Shown: positions 9,150 through 18,252, numbered from the stretch's first letter. The stretch: 64,000 nucleotides of DNA from Mucilaginibacter sp. PAMC 26640 (GCA_001596135.1 CP014773.1:3658001-3722000), one strand, 5' to 3'. Made by a program: numbers and translations. The notes: a model not told the origin generated them from the sequence alone.

Positions 9150-9611
9150 TTATTTATTCAATTGGCGCAAATAAAAGATATAGTCTGTTTGAGGGAGAGA
9201 GGCACCTGCTAATTTTAAAAGCTGCCCAATTTGTGCCCGGTGATGCGTGCCATGATTTACCAAATGGGCCAGTACATCAGCCAGTTGATCAGAAAAATTT
9301 TCTCCCAGCGTGTTTTGATAAGTAATTGTGCTGTTAAACTCTTCTGGTTGCAAATGATCAAGGTAGGTGATCCAATCTAAATTATTGGATTTTATGATTT
9401 GCGCAAATTCATTTGCCGGCCAATCCGGCCACAGTGAAGTAGCTGGAGCGGGTTCAAATTTACAACGGCTTAGCCATCTCTGCTGCGCGGATAATAAATG
9501 TGCCATTAATTTAACGGGCTGCATTATTTCCGGCCACTGTGAAATCAAATTATTCATTTGCAGGTTGGCATAGCAGTCGTAATTAAGCAGTTGACTAAAA
9601 TGGCTTTTCAT
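9150..9611 (-). CDS. DinB-family protein
   Basis: 153-aa four-helix-bundle protein of the DinB/YfiT group, which often uses bacillithiol or mycothiol or acts as a metal-dependent thiol transferase. Residues NHGTHHRAQIGQLL carry the conserved HxxxH-type metal ligands. The frame is open from a TTG at 9629, but the ATG at 9611 (MKSHFSQLLNYD) matches the family N-terminus and lies 5 nt after a TACTTTTG promoter element. It is the first gene of a likely operon with the lipoprotein, SCO1 and cytochrome c genes. The substrate is unknown. Confidence 0.85.
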   Translation of the reverse strand: MKSHFSQLLNYDCYANLQMNNLISQWPEIMQPVKLMAHLLSAQQRWLSRCKFEPAPATSLWPDWPANEFAQIIKSNNLDWITYLDHLQPEEFNSTITYQNTLGENFSDQLADVLAHLVNHGTHHRAQIGQLLKLAGASLPQTDYIFYLRQLNK

Positions 9612-9616
9612 CGCAT

Positions 9617-9624
9617 CAAAAGTA
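9617..9624 (-). promoter_or_regulatory. Candidate -7 promoter element, TACTTTTG
   Basis: Matches the Bacteroidota TAnnTTTG consensus 5 nt before the DinB ATG at 9611, implying a leaderless or near-leaderless transcript. No clear TTTG -33 partner is seen at the usual spacing. Confidence 0.45.
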
Positions 9625-9764
9625 ATCAACGTGCAACCAAATATTCAACAGGACAGGGTAAATATTGTGTTAAAGCGCCACGTAAGCAGGCCCATTTGAT
9701 CACGATACTTCTACTTAAGAGCATGCGGGGCAACGCAAGAATAAATGTGCCAGGGATTGTAAGG

Positions 9765-9830
9765 GTTTAGCCCGAAGGGCCGGAGCGCAGCGCAGCCCTG
9801 CAAAGCCCGGCCCGAAGGGGGCACCCAAAT
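9765..9830. repeat. GC-rich REP-like palindromic element
   Basis: The 503-bp gap between DinB and the GH1 gene (9612-10114) is AT-rich except for this GC-rich block. It contains two copies of GCCCGAAGGG (9770-9779 and a second near 9809), each able to form a GCCC-GAA-GGGC hairpin, around GCGCAGCGCAGCCC. This looks like a dispersed repetitive extragenic palindrome. No second copy was noticed in this window. Confidence 0.5.
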
Positions 9831-9958
9831 GAATACTTAAGCCACATAGAGGTGAAGATCCTCAAGTTGTCAGGGAATTCTTAACAATAGTATAACACAA
9901 AAACCACACCCGCTACATATTGCAACAATACCTTAGTAATACTAATAACAGCAGCCAT

Positions 9959-10048
9959 ATGAAGATCTTCATTAAAATAACCAGCATGATCAATGATATT
10001 CGGGAATACCTGTTTTTAAAAAGCATGCGTTCTTCGTTCAAACATTAA
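9959..10048 (+). CDS. Possible 29-codon small ORF
   Basis: An ATG-to-TAA frame of 29 codons lies alone in the intergenic gap ahead of the GH1 gene. It encodes a basic, partly hydrophobic peptide beginning MKIFIKITSMINDIREYL. There is no ribosome binding site to confirm it and no family is recognised. It may be a real microprotein or chance. Confidence 0.25.
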   Translation: MKIFIKITSMINDIREYLFLKSMRSSFKH

Positions 10049-10054
10049 TTATTT

Positions 10055-10071
10055 AACGAAAGCGTTTCGTT
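10055..10071. promoter_or_regulatory. Palindromic operator candidate upstream of GH1
   Basis: AACGAAA-GCG-TTTCGTT has perfect 7-bp arms with a 3-nt spacer, 44 bp before the GH1 start. The half-site resembles LacI/PurR-family operators, which would fit sugar-responsive control, but no such regulator lies nearby. Confidence 0.4.
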
Positions 10072-10114
10072 TATAAAATTATAATGCACATTTTGGGCTC
10101 AGTAGCTCAATTTA

Positions 10115-11467
10115 ATGGTATCTAACACACATAATACACCGCTCGATAAAAAACTTTTCGGCGACGATTTCGCTTGGGGAGTATCTACTGCTGCACTGCA
10201 AACTGAAGGTTCTTGCGATGCCGATGGCAAAGGCATATCCATTTGGGATACATTTACCAGCCGGAAGGGAAAAATTTTAAACGGCGATAAGCCCACGGTT
10301 GCCTGTGATTATTATGCAAATTATCAGCGGGATATCGACCTGGTAAAGCAGCTCAATATTCCTAACTACCGCTTTTCAATCTCCTGGGCTCGCATTTTGC
10401 CAAATGGCGAAGGCACTGTTAACCAGGCGGGGATAGATCATTACAATAAAGTTATAGACTACTGTTTGCAAATTGGCGTAGAACCCTGGTTAACTGTTTA
10501 TCATTGGGATTTGCCACAGGCACTGGAAGATAAAGGCGGCTGGACCAACCGTGAAATTGTTGGTTGGTTTACAAATTATGCTATTATTTGTGCCGAAGCC
10601 TTCGGCGACCGGGTAAAAAACTGGATGGTGATGAACGAACCTGCCGTTTTTACGGGTGCAGGTTATTTTTTAGGGATCCACGCGCCGGGGAGGATGGGCC
10701 TGCGAAACTTTTTACCGGCGGTGCACCATGTGGTGCTTAGCCTTGTTGCCGGTGCAAAAGCAATCCGCAAAGTACTGCCCGATGCTCACTTAGGCACCAC
10801 ATTCTCCTGTTCGCATATTGAACCTTACTCCAATAAGCCACGTGACGTAGGTGCCGCCACCCGTGCAGATGCGCTTATTAACCGGCTATTTATTGAGCCG
10901 ATATTAGGTATGGGTTATCCAACCGAAGTTGCCGCTATAAAAGGCATTCAAAAGTATTACAAGCCAGGGGATGAGGATAACCTGAATTTCGATTTTGATT
11001 TTATAGGGCTTCAAAATTATACCCGCGAAATTGTTAAATACTCTTTTTTTACACCTTACATCGGTGCCAGGCTGGTAAAGGCCGAAAAGCGGAGCGTAGA
11101 ACTAACCAGTATGAAATGGGAAGTGCATCCGCCAGCCATTTACAACATGATAAAACAATACAGCCGATATCCTAATATCAAGAACATTATTGTTACTGAG
11201 AATGGCGCGGCTTTCCCGGATGTGGTAACTGGAGATACGGTTGACGACCCTAAACGGATAGCCTACCTGCAAACGCACTTGGCGGAGGTATTGAAAGCTA
11301 AGCAGGAAGGTTGTAAAGTGGGCGGGTACTTTGTATGGACGTTAACCGATAACTTTGAATGGGCCGAAGGTTACCATCCAAGGTTTGGACTTGTGTATAT
11401 AGATTTTGCTTCCCAAAGGCGTATTGTTAAAGGGTCAGGGCACTGGTACGCTGATTTTTTAAAGTAA
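10115..11467 (+). CDS. GH1 family beta-glucosidase/beta-glycosidase
   Basis: 450-aa retaining beta-glycosidase with the GH1 (beta/alpha)8 barrel. The N-terminal WGVSTAALQTEGS and GISIWDTF boxes are intact. The acid/base Glu175 lies in MVMNEPAVF and the nucleophile Glu362 in IIVTENGAAF. The aglycone region WTLTDNFEWAEGYHPRFGL is typical. No signal peptide is present, so it should act in the cytoplasm on imported beta-glucosides or cellobiose. It stands alone, with a palindromic operator candidate 44 bp upstream and a convergent kinase gene 12 bp downstream. Confidence 0.95.
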   Translation: MVSNTHNTPLDKKLFGDDFAWGVSTAALQTEGSCDADGKGISIWDTFTSRKGKILNGDKPTVACDYYANYQRDIDLVKQLNIPNYRFSISWARILPNGEGTVNQAGIDHYNKVIDYCLQIGVEPWLTVYHWDLPQALEDKGGWTNREIVGWFTNYAIICAEAFGDRVKNWMVMNEPAVFTGAGYFLGIHAPGRMGLRNFLPAVHHVVLSLVAGAKAIRKVLPDAHLGTTFSCSHIEPYSNKPRDVGAATRADALINRLFIEPILGMGYPTEVAAIKGIQKYYKPGDEDNLNFDFDFIGLQNYTREIVKYSFFTPYIGARLVKAEKRSVELTSMKWEVHPPAIYNMIKQYSRYPNIKNIIVTENGAAFPDVVTGDTVDDPKRIAYLQTHLAEVLKAKQEGCKVGGYFVWTLTDNFEWAEGYHPRFGLVYIDFASQRRIVKGSGHWYADFLK

Positions 11468-11478
11468 ATCGGTTCGGG

Positions 11479-13554
11479 CTATTGATTGGCTGCAGGTAAG
11501 GTCACAAAAAATGTAGAACCACCTGTTTCATTACCCTCAAACCAGATCTTCCCCTGATGCTTTTCTATAATCTGGCGGCAAATAGATAACCCAAGTCCGA
11601 ATGATTTTTCACCGGCAGTGCCAGGGCGCTGTGCGATAGTGAAAAGGTTAAACACCTGGTCTTTCATCTTATCTGGTATCCCTATCCCGCTGTCTTTTAC
11701 TGAGATCGTAATTTGGTGCTCTCCTTTTTCTACTTTAACATTTATAGGCGCACCGCTCGGGCTGAATTTAATAGCATTACTGATCAAATTGCTGATTACC
11801 CGCCAGATTTTTTCGCGACTAATGAGCAAATTAGTTGGTTCGGCAAGTGTTTCCAAGTAAATAGGCTGTTTTTTTTCTGCGGCCTTAAAACGCAAAAGCT
11901 CTACACTATTGTTTACCAGTAAATTGATCTCCACTTGCTCTAAATTCAATTTAACCGATGATAGATTTGTAGCTTCTAAGATTTCATTTATGAGTTCAAG
12001 AGAATTTACTGAGGTTTCTTTTAACAGGTTGATCAGTTCTTTTTGCTCGTCAGTATAATCATCATCGGCCATCATACTGGTTAATGACGCTATTCCCCCG
12101 ATTGGATTACGGAGGTCATGTGCAACTGCACGTAAAATACGGTCTTTTTCCTGGCTGCTGTTATTTAATTCGTTGAGCGCATTTTCCAGCACATGGTTTT
12201 GTTCATTTATTTGCTGATTAAGAATGTTTACCGTAAGCACATCTTTTTTTGAACGCGTCCAGTTACGATATACTAAAAACATGATGGTAGCAATTAAAAT
12301 GGCGGCTATTGCGATAGCGTACAAAAAAATTAATTGCAATTTATTGTTATTGCTTAGAATATCAATTTCTTGTTGCTTTTGATAATTGGCCAATTGTTGG
12401 TAAACATCGCTTTTTAAGATCAAACGGGAATTCTCCGAGAGAGAATCTTTCGATTTGTTATATTGCTGAATATGATCGAGTGCTTTTGGAAGGTCTTTCT
12501 TCCAAAGAAAGTAATTTGCGGATAAGCGATGCCAGTCGGCTTCAGCTTCCGGGTTACGTACCGAATCTAACTGCTTGCGCAAGTTGCCCAATAAACCTTC
12601 GAGTGAATCGTGCTGACTCCGCTGAAGGTAAATTTCTCCCAGTTTTATCTCCGAAAATTCGGCATCTACATTATCATTTCCCTTAGTTAGGTTGATACTT
12701 ATACTTTGGCGCAGAAGGCCGGCCGCCTCTGCATATAATTTGCGTGGTATGTAAATCTCCGCTTTATTGCCATAAACCACACCACGGGCTACGGTTAACA
12801 AAACATTTTTATCGCCAAATTTGCCTTCGTAGGAATTAATTAATTCAATAGCCTTGTCAAAATATGCCAAAGCACTATCAATTTTATTGTCGCGCCGGTA
12901 GCTGATCCCAATATTGTCTAAAACCTCTTGTTTACGGTAAAACCCTGGGAAATCATTAGGTACCGATAAGCTTTGCTTGTAACTTTCTTTAAAATAGTTG
13001 GTGGCAAGTTTATAATTACGCTGCTTATACATAATCATTCCCATGCGATACGTATAATCGGAAAGTACTTCGTTATTTAAGTGACTTTTACCAATCAGAT
13101 ACCCGTCGTAATAGTTCTGGTAAGCATTGCTGAAGAGTTGCAGTTCAAAACAAGCATCGCCCTTAGCAAAAAAGGCTTCGGCAGTAAGGGCGGCATATTT
13201 AGGTTTGTTGCTACCTTCTTTAGTCGTACTCATCATACTATCGGCATACAATGATGCCTTAACAAAATTATGCCTGACCCGTTTTTCAATAACAAAATGA
13301 AGCGAATAGTATCGAACCCGGTCGGGGATAGAGGGGTTTGTCAGCGTTTTGAAAGCAGAGTCGAGGTAATGGAGACCGCTGTCAGGATGCTTGTCAAGGA
13401 TTTTATTCGCCTTCGCGAGTATAGGTTTAAATGCTTTAGTGTAGTCGCCGGGATCGTCTATTTTTTGAACACAGGATATCGTTAGAGAAAGCAGTAGGCA
13501 CAGACAAAATTGTTTAAAATAGTTCCAGTATCCGTTGCCAATATTATGCATCAA
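11479..13554 (-). CDS. TPR-containing hybrid-sensor-type histidine kinase (no receiver)
   Basis: 691-aa membrane kinase. A lipobox-like signal (LTISC, Cys28) precedes a periplasmic region of TPR-like helical repeats (about 50-390), such as ALAYFDKAIELINSYEG. One membrane segment (about 398-420) and a short coiled coil follow. The kinase core has phosphoacceptor His479 in AVAHDLRNP, the N box NAIKFSPSGAP, G1 DSGIGIP and G2 FGLGLSI. It is an orphan: no response regulator gene adjoins it. The TPR sensor suggests that it binds a protein or peptide outside the inner membrane. Signal and target are unknown. Confidence 0.9.
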   Translation of the reverse strand: MMHNIGNGYWNYFKQFCLCLLLSLTISCVQKIDDPGDYTKAFKPILAKANKILDKHPDSGLHYLDSAFKTLTNPSIPDRVRYYSLHFVIEKRVRHNFVKASLYADSMMSTTKEGSNKPKYAALTAEAFFAKGDACFELQLFSNAYQNYYDGYLIGKSHLNNEVLSDYTYRMGMIMYKQRNYKLATNYFKESYKQSLSVPNDFPGFYRKQEVLDNIGISYRRDNKIDSALAYFDKAIELINSYEGKFGDKNVLLTVARGVVYGNKAEIYIPRKLYAEAAGLLRQSISINLTKGNDNVDAEFSEIKLGEIYLQRSQHDSLEGLLGNLRKQLDSVRNPEAEADWHRLSANYFLWKKDLPKALDHIQQYNKSKDSLSENSRLILKSDVYQQLANYQKQQEIDILSNNNKLQLIFLYAIAIAAILIATIMFLVYRNWTRSKKDVLTVNILNQQINEQNHVLENALNELNNSSQEKDRILRAVAHDLRNPIGGIASLTSMMADDDYTDEQKELINLLKETSVNSLELINEILEATNLSSVKLNLEQVEINLLVNNSVELLRFKAAEKKQPIYLETLAEPTNLLISREKIWRVISNLISNAIKFSPSGAPINVKVEKGEHQITISVKDSGIGIPDKMKDQVFNLFTIAQRPGTAGEKSFGLGLSICRQIIEKHQGKIWFEGNETGGSTFFVTLPAANQ

Positions 13555-13630
13555 GGTATTAGTGTCGGTTTAACACATAAACAAATATAATATTAGCGAC
13601 GGGAATATTATTAATTAAACTGATATATTA

Positions 13631-14812
13631 TCATTTAAAGGCATCCTCGCCGGTAATATCCATGCCCGTAATCAATAGGTGTATGTCGTGTGTACCTTCA
13701 TACGTAATAACAGACTCCAGGTTCATCATATGCCGCATTATTGGATATTCTCCTGTAATGCCCATACCACCAAGCATTTGGCGGGCTTCGCGGGCAATAT
13801 TGATCGCAATTTCTACGCTGTTACGTTTCGCCATTGATATTTGCGCAGGTGTGGCGCGATTTTCGTTCTTCAGCATGGCCAATCGCCAAACCAGCAGTTG
13901 TCCTTTGGTGATTTCTGTGATCATCTCCGCCAGCTTTTTTTGCTGCAACTGAAACCCTGCAATAGGTTTTCCAAATTGAATCCGCTCCTTAGCATAGCGC
14001 AAGGCGGTATCGTAACAATCCATTGCGGCACCTAAGGCGCCCCAGGCAATGCCATAGCGAGCCTGGTTTAAACAGCCCAGCGGGCCTTTAATACCTGTTA
14101 CGTTTGGCAGCAGGTTGTCTTTAGGTATTTTAACATTATCAAAAACCAGTTCGCCGGTAGCCGACGCCCGTAATGACCATTTATTATGCGTGGTAGGTGT
14201 ACTAAAACCCTCCATGCCACGCTCCACAATTAAACCGCGGATCTTACCAGCTTCATCCTTAGCCCAAACAATGGCAATGTCTGCAAAAGGCGAATTGGAG
14301 ATCCACATTTTGGCGCCGTTGAGCAAATAGTGATCACCTATATCTTTTATATTGGTGGTCATGCCGCTTGGGTTGCTGCCATGGTCTGGTTCTGTTAAGC
14401 CAAAACAGCCCATCATTTCACCGGATGCAAGTTTGGGCAAATACTTATGTTTTTGCTCTTCTGACCCATAGGCATTAATAGGATACATCACCAATGAACC
14501 TTGTACCGACGAAGCGGAGCGGATGCCCGAATCGCCCCGTTCAATCTCCTGCATAATAATGCCATAGGCCAGGTAATCCAATCCAGCGCCACCATACTCC
14601 ACGGGGATGGTAGGCCCAAACGCACCAATCTCTGCAAGCCCTTTTATCAAGTGCATTGGGAATTCTGCTTTTTGGGCATAATCCTCGATGATAGGGCTTA
14701 ATTCTTTCTTCACCCAATCCCGAACCGTTTGGCGAATCAGTTTGTGTTCGTCAGATAGGAATTCGTCAATCTGGTAGTAATCGGGTGCCTCGTACAGATC
14801 AGTTTTAGCCAT
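13631..14812 (-). CDS. Acyl-CoA dehydrogenase, glutaryl-CoA dehydrogenase-like
   Basis: 393-aa flavoprotein that oxidises acyl-CoA thioesters, here most like the glutaryl-CoA dehydrogenase branch. Features are GFGLTEPDHGSNPSGM (flavin and substrate binding), the middle beta domain WISNSPFADIAIVWAK, and a catalytic base Glu372 in TYEGTHDIH close to the C-terminus. GCDH both dehydrogenates and decarboxylates glutaryl-CoA in lysine and tryptophan breakdown, and gives crotonyl-CoA. The 3-hydroxybutyryl-CoA dehydrogenase at 17407 could act further along that route. A TATCTTTG element lies 20 nt before the start. Confidence 0.88.
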   Translation of the reverse strand: MAKTDLYEAPDYYQIDEFLSDEHKLIRQTVRDWVKKELSPIIEDYAQKAEFPMHLIKGLAEIGAFGPTIPVEYGGAGLDYLAYGIIMQEIERGDSGIRSASSVQGSLVMYPINAYGSEEQKHKYLPKLASGEMMGCFGLTEPDHGSNPSGMTTNIKDIGDHYLLNGAKMWISNSPFADIAIVWAKDEAGKIRGLIVERGMEGFSTPTTHNKWSLRASATGELVFDNVKIPKDNLLPNVTGIKGPLGCLNQARYGIAWGALGAAMDCYDTALRYAKERIQFGKPIAGFQLQQKKLAEMITEITKGQLLVWRLAMLKNENRATPAQISMAKRNSVEIAINIAREARQMLGGMGITGEYPIMRHMMNLESVITYEGTHDIHLLITGMDITGEDAFK

Positions 14813-15117
14813 GAGCGTAGAAATTGGTTGACCAAAGATATTGATTTGAGGGGGAGATAAACAGGGCTAAATCATTGTTTTTGGCAAAGCGAGCGCGGTT
14901 TTGACTAAAATGTAGGTTTAGTTGATTTAAACTTGGTTTTCCTTGAAAAAATATTTTTGTCAGTGATTTGCTTAGGTCGGAATTTGACAATGAATAATAT
15001 AAAATCAGCTTTAGTATCTTAAGAATAATAGCCAATAAAACCGCACAGAATACCGGTGGTTTGTTTACGCTGTATGAAATTAACTGCTGTTATTAAATAA
15101 TCCATTACTTTTGGCTT
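14813..15117. other. Intergenic region between acyl-CoA dehydrogenase and folB
   Basis: 305 bp without a supported gene; open frames here are short and without family features. It holds the promoters of two divergent genes: TATCTTTG on the minus strand about 20 nt before the dehydrogenase start, and TACTTTTG on the plus strand just before folB. Confidence 0.5.
15106..15113 (+). promoter_or_regulatory. Candidate -7 promoter element, TACTTTTG
   Basis: TAnnTTTG consensus ending 4 nt before the folB ATG at 15118, implying that the mRNA would start at or next to the initiation codon. No TTTG -33 box at canonical spacing. Confidence 0.45.
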
Positions 15118-15480
15118 ATGGTAAAAGTGGCATTGGAAGGCGCAGAATTTTTTGCTTATCACGGGTTTTACCCAGAGGAGCAACTTTTGGGGACCCGCTT
15201 TGTTGTTGATATTGAAGTGCTGTTTGAAAATGGTTATGATTTTAACGATGATAAAATAGCCAATACCGTTAATTACGAAGAATTGTATCAGATTGCTAAA
15301 AGCGAGATGGCTAATACGCACAAGCTGATAGAAACTGTAGCGCAAAAGATCATCGATGGCATTACCAACAAGTATTCGCATATCAAAAACGTTTGTGTTA
15401 CCATTAAGAAAGCACACCCTCCGCTCGGCGGACCGGTAAAAAATTCTGTAGTTTCCATTAGTTACAAAAAAGATAATTGA
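15118..15480 (+). CDS. folB: Dihydroneopterin aldolase
   Basis: 120-aa enzyme of tetrahydrofolate synthesis that cleaves 7,8-dihydroneopterin to 6-hydroxymethyl-7,8-dihydropterin and glycolaldehyde. Length and motifs fit the family: FFAYHGFYPEEQ with the catalytic Glu at residue 20/21, NTVNYEELYQI, and the C-terminal VTIKKAHPPLGG, where the lysine near residue 98 acts as the general base. It is followed by a GlcD-type oxidase 3 bp downstream. That oxidase could use glycolate, the oxidation product of the glycolaldehyde that folB releases, an attractive but unproven link. Confidence 0.95.
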   Translation: MVKVALEGAEFFAYHGFYPEEQLLGTRFVVDIEVLFENGYDFNDDKIANTVNYEELYQIAKSEMANTHKLIETVAQKIIDGITNKYSHIKNVCVTIKKAHPPLGGPVKNSVVSISYKKDN

Positions 15481-15483
15481 GAG

Positions 15484-16881
15484 ATGGCATTTAATAACAT
15501 AACAACAGAACTACTTACCGCATTAACAGAAATAGTTGGAGCAGATGCCATACTGAGCACACCCGCAACTATAGCAGCGTACAGTCACGATGAAACGGAA
15601 GATTTAGTTTTTTATCCGGAGGTGGTGGTAAAGCCGAAAGATACGCAAGAGGTTTCCAAATTAATGCAGTTTTGTAATGAGCATTTGATTCCTGTAACCC
15701 CAAGAGGAGCTGGAACCGGATTGGCGGGCGGTGCATTGGCCATTAACGGTGGCCTGATGATCTCCATGGAACGCTTTAATAAAATCATAACTATTGATGA
15801 GCAAAACCTGCAGGCTACTGTTGAACCGGGAGTGATCACCGAGGTGTTTATCAACGCGGTGGCCGAAAAAGGTTTGCTCTACCCGGTAGATCCTGCTAGC
15901 AAGGGCAGTTGCTTTATTGGCGGCAATGTGGCCAATTGCAGCGGCGGACCAAGAGTGGTAAAATATGGTACGATTCGCGAGTATGTTTTAAATATGGAGG
16001 TAGTGCTCCCGTCAGGTGAAATTATCTGGACGGGTGCCAACACCCTCAAATATGCGTCGGGCTATAACCTCACACAACTGCTCATCGGTTCGGAAGGGAC
16101 CTTGGGCATTGTAACCAAGATTGTAACCAAGCTCATCCCTAAGCCCACGCTGGATGCGTTAATGCTGGCGTCTTTCAGTTCAAATGAGGATGCTTGCGCG
16201 GCGGTTTCAGCAATATTCAGGGCGGGGGTGGTGCCATCCGCACTGGAATTTATGGAGCGAAAAGGCATAGAATGGGTGATCCAGCACGATGGCTTAACTT
16301 TTGATCTTAAAGATGGGGTGGAAGCCTTTTTGCTGATAGAGGCAGATGGCAGCAGCCAGGATGTAATATTTTCTGATTGCGAAAAGATAAACGAAGTGCT
16401 TGAAGCGCATAATTGCCAGGATGTTTTGTTTGCCGATTCTGCCGCACAAAAAGAAGAGCTTTGGCGCATAAGACGCACCATGGCAGTCTCAGTAAAATCT
16501 AACTCGATTTATAAAGAAGAGGACACAGTGGTGCCGCGGGCAGCTTTACCCAAGCTTATTAATGGCATTAAAGAAATTGGCAGCCGCTACGGTTTTGCTT
16601 CCGTTTGCTATGGGCATGCGGGCGATGGTAACCTGCACGTAAACATTATTAAAGCAGGTATGAGTGATAAGGATTGGAATAGTAAATTAAAAGACGGCAT
16701 TACCGAAATTTTTGAGCTAACCGTGTCGCTGGGCGGCACCTTATCGGGTGAGCACGGTATTGGCCTGGTGCAGAAAGATTATATGCAGTTAAAATACACG
16801 CCTGTACATTTTGCTTTATGGAAGGGCATCAAGGCGGTATTTGATCCTAACGGTATCCTGAATCCGGGTAAAATCTTTTAA
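15484..16881 (+). CDS. FAD-linked oxidase, glycolate oxidase subunit GlcD-like
   Basis: 465-aa flavoprotein of the VAO/PCMH fold (GlcD/D-lactate dehydrogenase group). The FAD_binding_4 domain spans about residues 40-180, with TPRGAGTGLAGGALAINGG and GSCFIGGNVANCSGGPRVVKYG. The C-terminal FAD-oxidase domain has CYGHAGDGNLHVNI and GGTLSGEHGIGLVQK, the conserved metal and flavin motifs. It oxidises a 2-hydroxy acid (glycolate or D-lactate). The gene starts 3 bp after folB. No GlcE/GlcF partner genes are in view, so it may act as a single subunit. Confidence 0.93.
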   Translation: MAFNNITTELLTALTEIVGADAILSTPATIAAYSHDETEDLVFYPEVVVKPKDTQEVSKLMQFCNEHLIPVTPRGAGTGLAGGALAINGGLMISMERFNKIITIDEQNLQATVEPGVITEVFINAVAEKGLLYPVDPASKGSCFIGGNVANCSGGPRVVKYGTIREYVLNMEVVLPSGEIIWTGANTLKYASGYNLTQLLIGSEGTLGIVTKIVTKLIPKPTLDALMLASFSSNEDACAAVSAIFRAGVVPSALEFMERKGIEWVIQHDGLTFDLKDGVEAFLLIEADGSSQDVIFSDCEKINEVLEAHNCQDVLFADSAAQKEELWRIRRTMAVSVKSNSIYKEEDTVVPRAALPKLINGIKEIGSRYGFASVCYGHAGDGNLHVNIIKAGMSDKDWNSKLKDGITEIFELTVSLGGTLSGEHGIGLVQKDYMQLKYTPVHFALWKGIKAVFDPNGILNPGKIF

Positions 16882-16894
16882 ATTATGTACTGGT

Positions 16895-16927
16895 AATTGG
16901 CGGTTTGCATACGGCGAACCGCCAATT
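16895..16927. terminator. Inverted repeat between convergent genes
   Basis: Perfect 11-bp stem (AATTGGCGGTT / AACCGCCAATT) with an 11-nt loop, between glcD-like and the convergent 97-aa gene. No T-run is present beyond the stem, so it acts as a weak bidirectional terminator or mRNA end-protecting hairpin. Confidence 0.65.
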
Positions 16928-16937
16928 GAATAACAGT

Positions 16938-17231
16938 TTACCGCCAGTGACCCCGTCTCCAAGCGTATCCGCGCGGCCCGTGTGCCCATACTCCCCGCAC
17001 GTAAACACGATTAGCCCGTGCGCGTGCATAATATCCGTTTTGATAAACGTACCTGTTGCCTCCCCAAACCCACTCGCCGGGTACCCAATAGGCATTTGCG
17101 TAAGGAGCAATTGGTCTTACATTTACCGGTTTAATAGGTTGCTCTGTAACGTAGGCTTCACTTGCACATGATCCAATGAACATCGAGCCTGCCAAGGCGC
17201 AAATGATCCCTAATTTTGAGAATGTTTTCAT
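16938..17231 (-). CDS. Small exported lipoprotein with YXWGXW-type repeats
   Basis: 97-aa protein. The signal peptide ends in the lipobox IGSC (Cys22), and the body is aromatic- and Arg-rich (YWVPGEWVWGGNRYVYQNGYY, RGVWAHGPRGYAWRRGHWR). The spacing of W, Y and G matches the YXWGXW repeat family of exported lipoproteins of unknown role. It is a single-gene unit convergent with the GlcD-like gene. Nothing indicates enzyme activity. Confidence 0.8.
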   Translation of the reverse strand: MKTFSKLGIICALAGSMFIGSCASEAYVTEQPIKPVNVRPIAPYANAYWVPGEWVWGGNRYVYQNGYYARARANRVYVRGVWAHGPRGYAWRRGHWR

Positions 17232-17406
17232 CTGTAGTATGTTTTAATATACTATTGACGCATGAAAAAAGTAAAGGTTTAAGTACCAGGTCGCCTCATC
17301 CAACCTATTAAAGGCTACCCGGGTTTGCTCTAGCGTATCCCATCAAAGAGACATAATTCCCTGTTTATGGTAGTAATTTTAACTTCTTTGGGGCTTGTGC
17401 GTTGCC

Positions 17407-18252
17407 TCAATAACTATAAAAGCCTTTACCTGCTTTCACCCCCAAGTGGCCGGCCATTACCATGTTGACCAGCAGCGGACAGGGCGCATATTTGGGGTTG
17501 CCAAAACCTTTGTGCAGTACATTCAATATGGCAAGACAAACATCCAAACCGATAAAATCTGCCAGTTGAAGGGGCCCCATCGGATGTGCCATCCCCAGTT
17601 TCATTACGGTGTCAATTTCGGTTGCGCCTGCTACGCCTTCAAACAGCGTGTAAATTGCCTCGTTGATCATCGGCATTAAAATACGGTTAGCTACAAAGCC
17701 TGGGTAATCGTTTACTTCTACCGGCGATTTACCCAGTTGCTCTGCAAGTTGCATAACGCTTTTGGTAACTTCATCAGTAGTAGCGTAACCGCGGATCACC
17801 TCAACAAGCTTCATTACCGGTACGGGGTTCATAAAATGCATACCGATTACATTGCCGGGGGTATTGGTTGCGGCAGCAATTTCGGTTATAGAGATAGAGG
17901 AGGTGTTGGAAGCCAAAATGACTTCGGGTTTGCAAATGCTGCTGAGTTGCTTAAATAGATTGAGCTTAATCTCCCGGTTCTCGGTAGCAGCCTCAACAAC
18001 CAGGTCGGCGTTGGCAGCACCTTCATAAATGTCTGTGCAGGTTTTTATATTGCCAAGCGTTGCAATTTTGGCAGCTTCATCAATGGTGCCTTTTTTGATT
18101 TGCCTGTCAAGGTTGGCAGCGATGGTTGCCATTGCTTTTGCTAGAGCTATTTCGCTGATATCAACCAGTGAAACAGCAAAGCCGTTTTGGGCAAAGGTAT
18201 GGGCTATGCCATTACCCATGGTACCGCTGCCTATTACTGTAATGTTTTTCAT
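17407..18252 (-). CDS. 3-hydroxybutyryl-CoA dehydrogenase
   Basis: 281-aa NAD(P)-dependent 3-hydroxyacyl-CoA dehydrogenase. The N-terminal Rossmann motif is GSGTMGNGIAHTFA; catalytic residues include His in IGMHFMNPVPVM and Asn in the GFVANRIL region. The C-terminal domain (HPMGPLQLADFIGLDV) is complete. It interconverts acetoacetyl-CoA and 3-hydroxybutyryl-CoA, in the same pathway as the crotonyl-CoA made by the GCDH-like enzyme at 13631. It is transcribed alone and divergently from the Crp-family regulator. Confidence 0.94.
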   Translation of the reverse strand: MKNITVIGSGTMGNGIAHTFAQNGFAVSLVDISEIALAKAMATIAANLDRQIKKGTIDEAAKIATLGNIKTCTDIYEGAANADLVVEAATENREIKLNLFKQLSSICKPEVILASNTSSISITEIAAATNTPGNVIGMHFMNPVPVMKLVEVIRGYATTDEVTKSVMQLAEQLGKSPVEVNDYPGFVANRILMPMINEAIYTLFEGVAGATEIDTVMKLGMAHPMGPLQLADFIGLDVCLAILNVLHKGFGNPKYAPCPLLVNMVMAGHLGVKAGKGFYSY

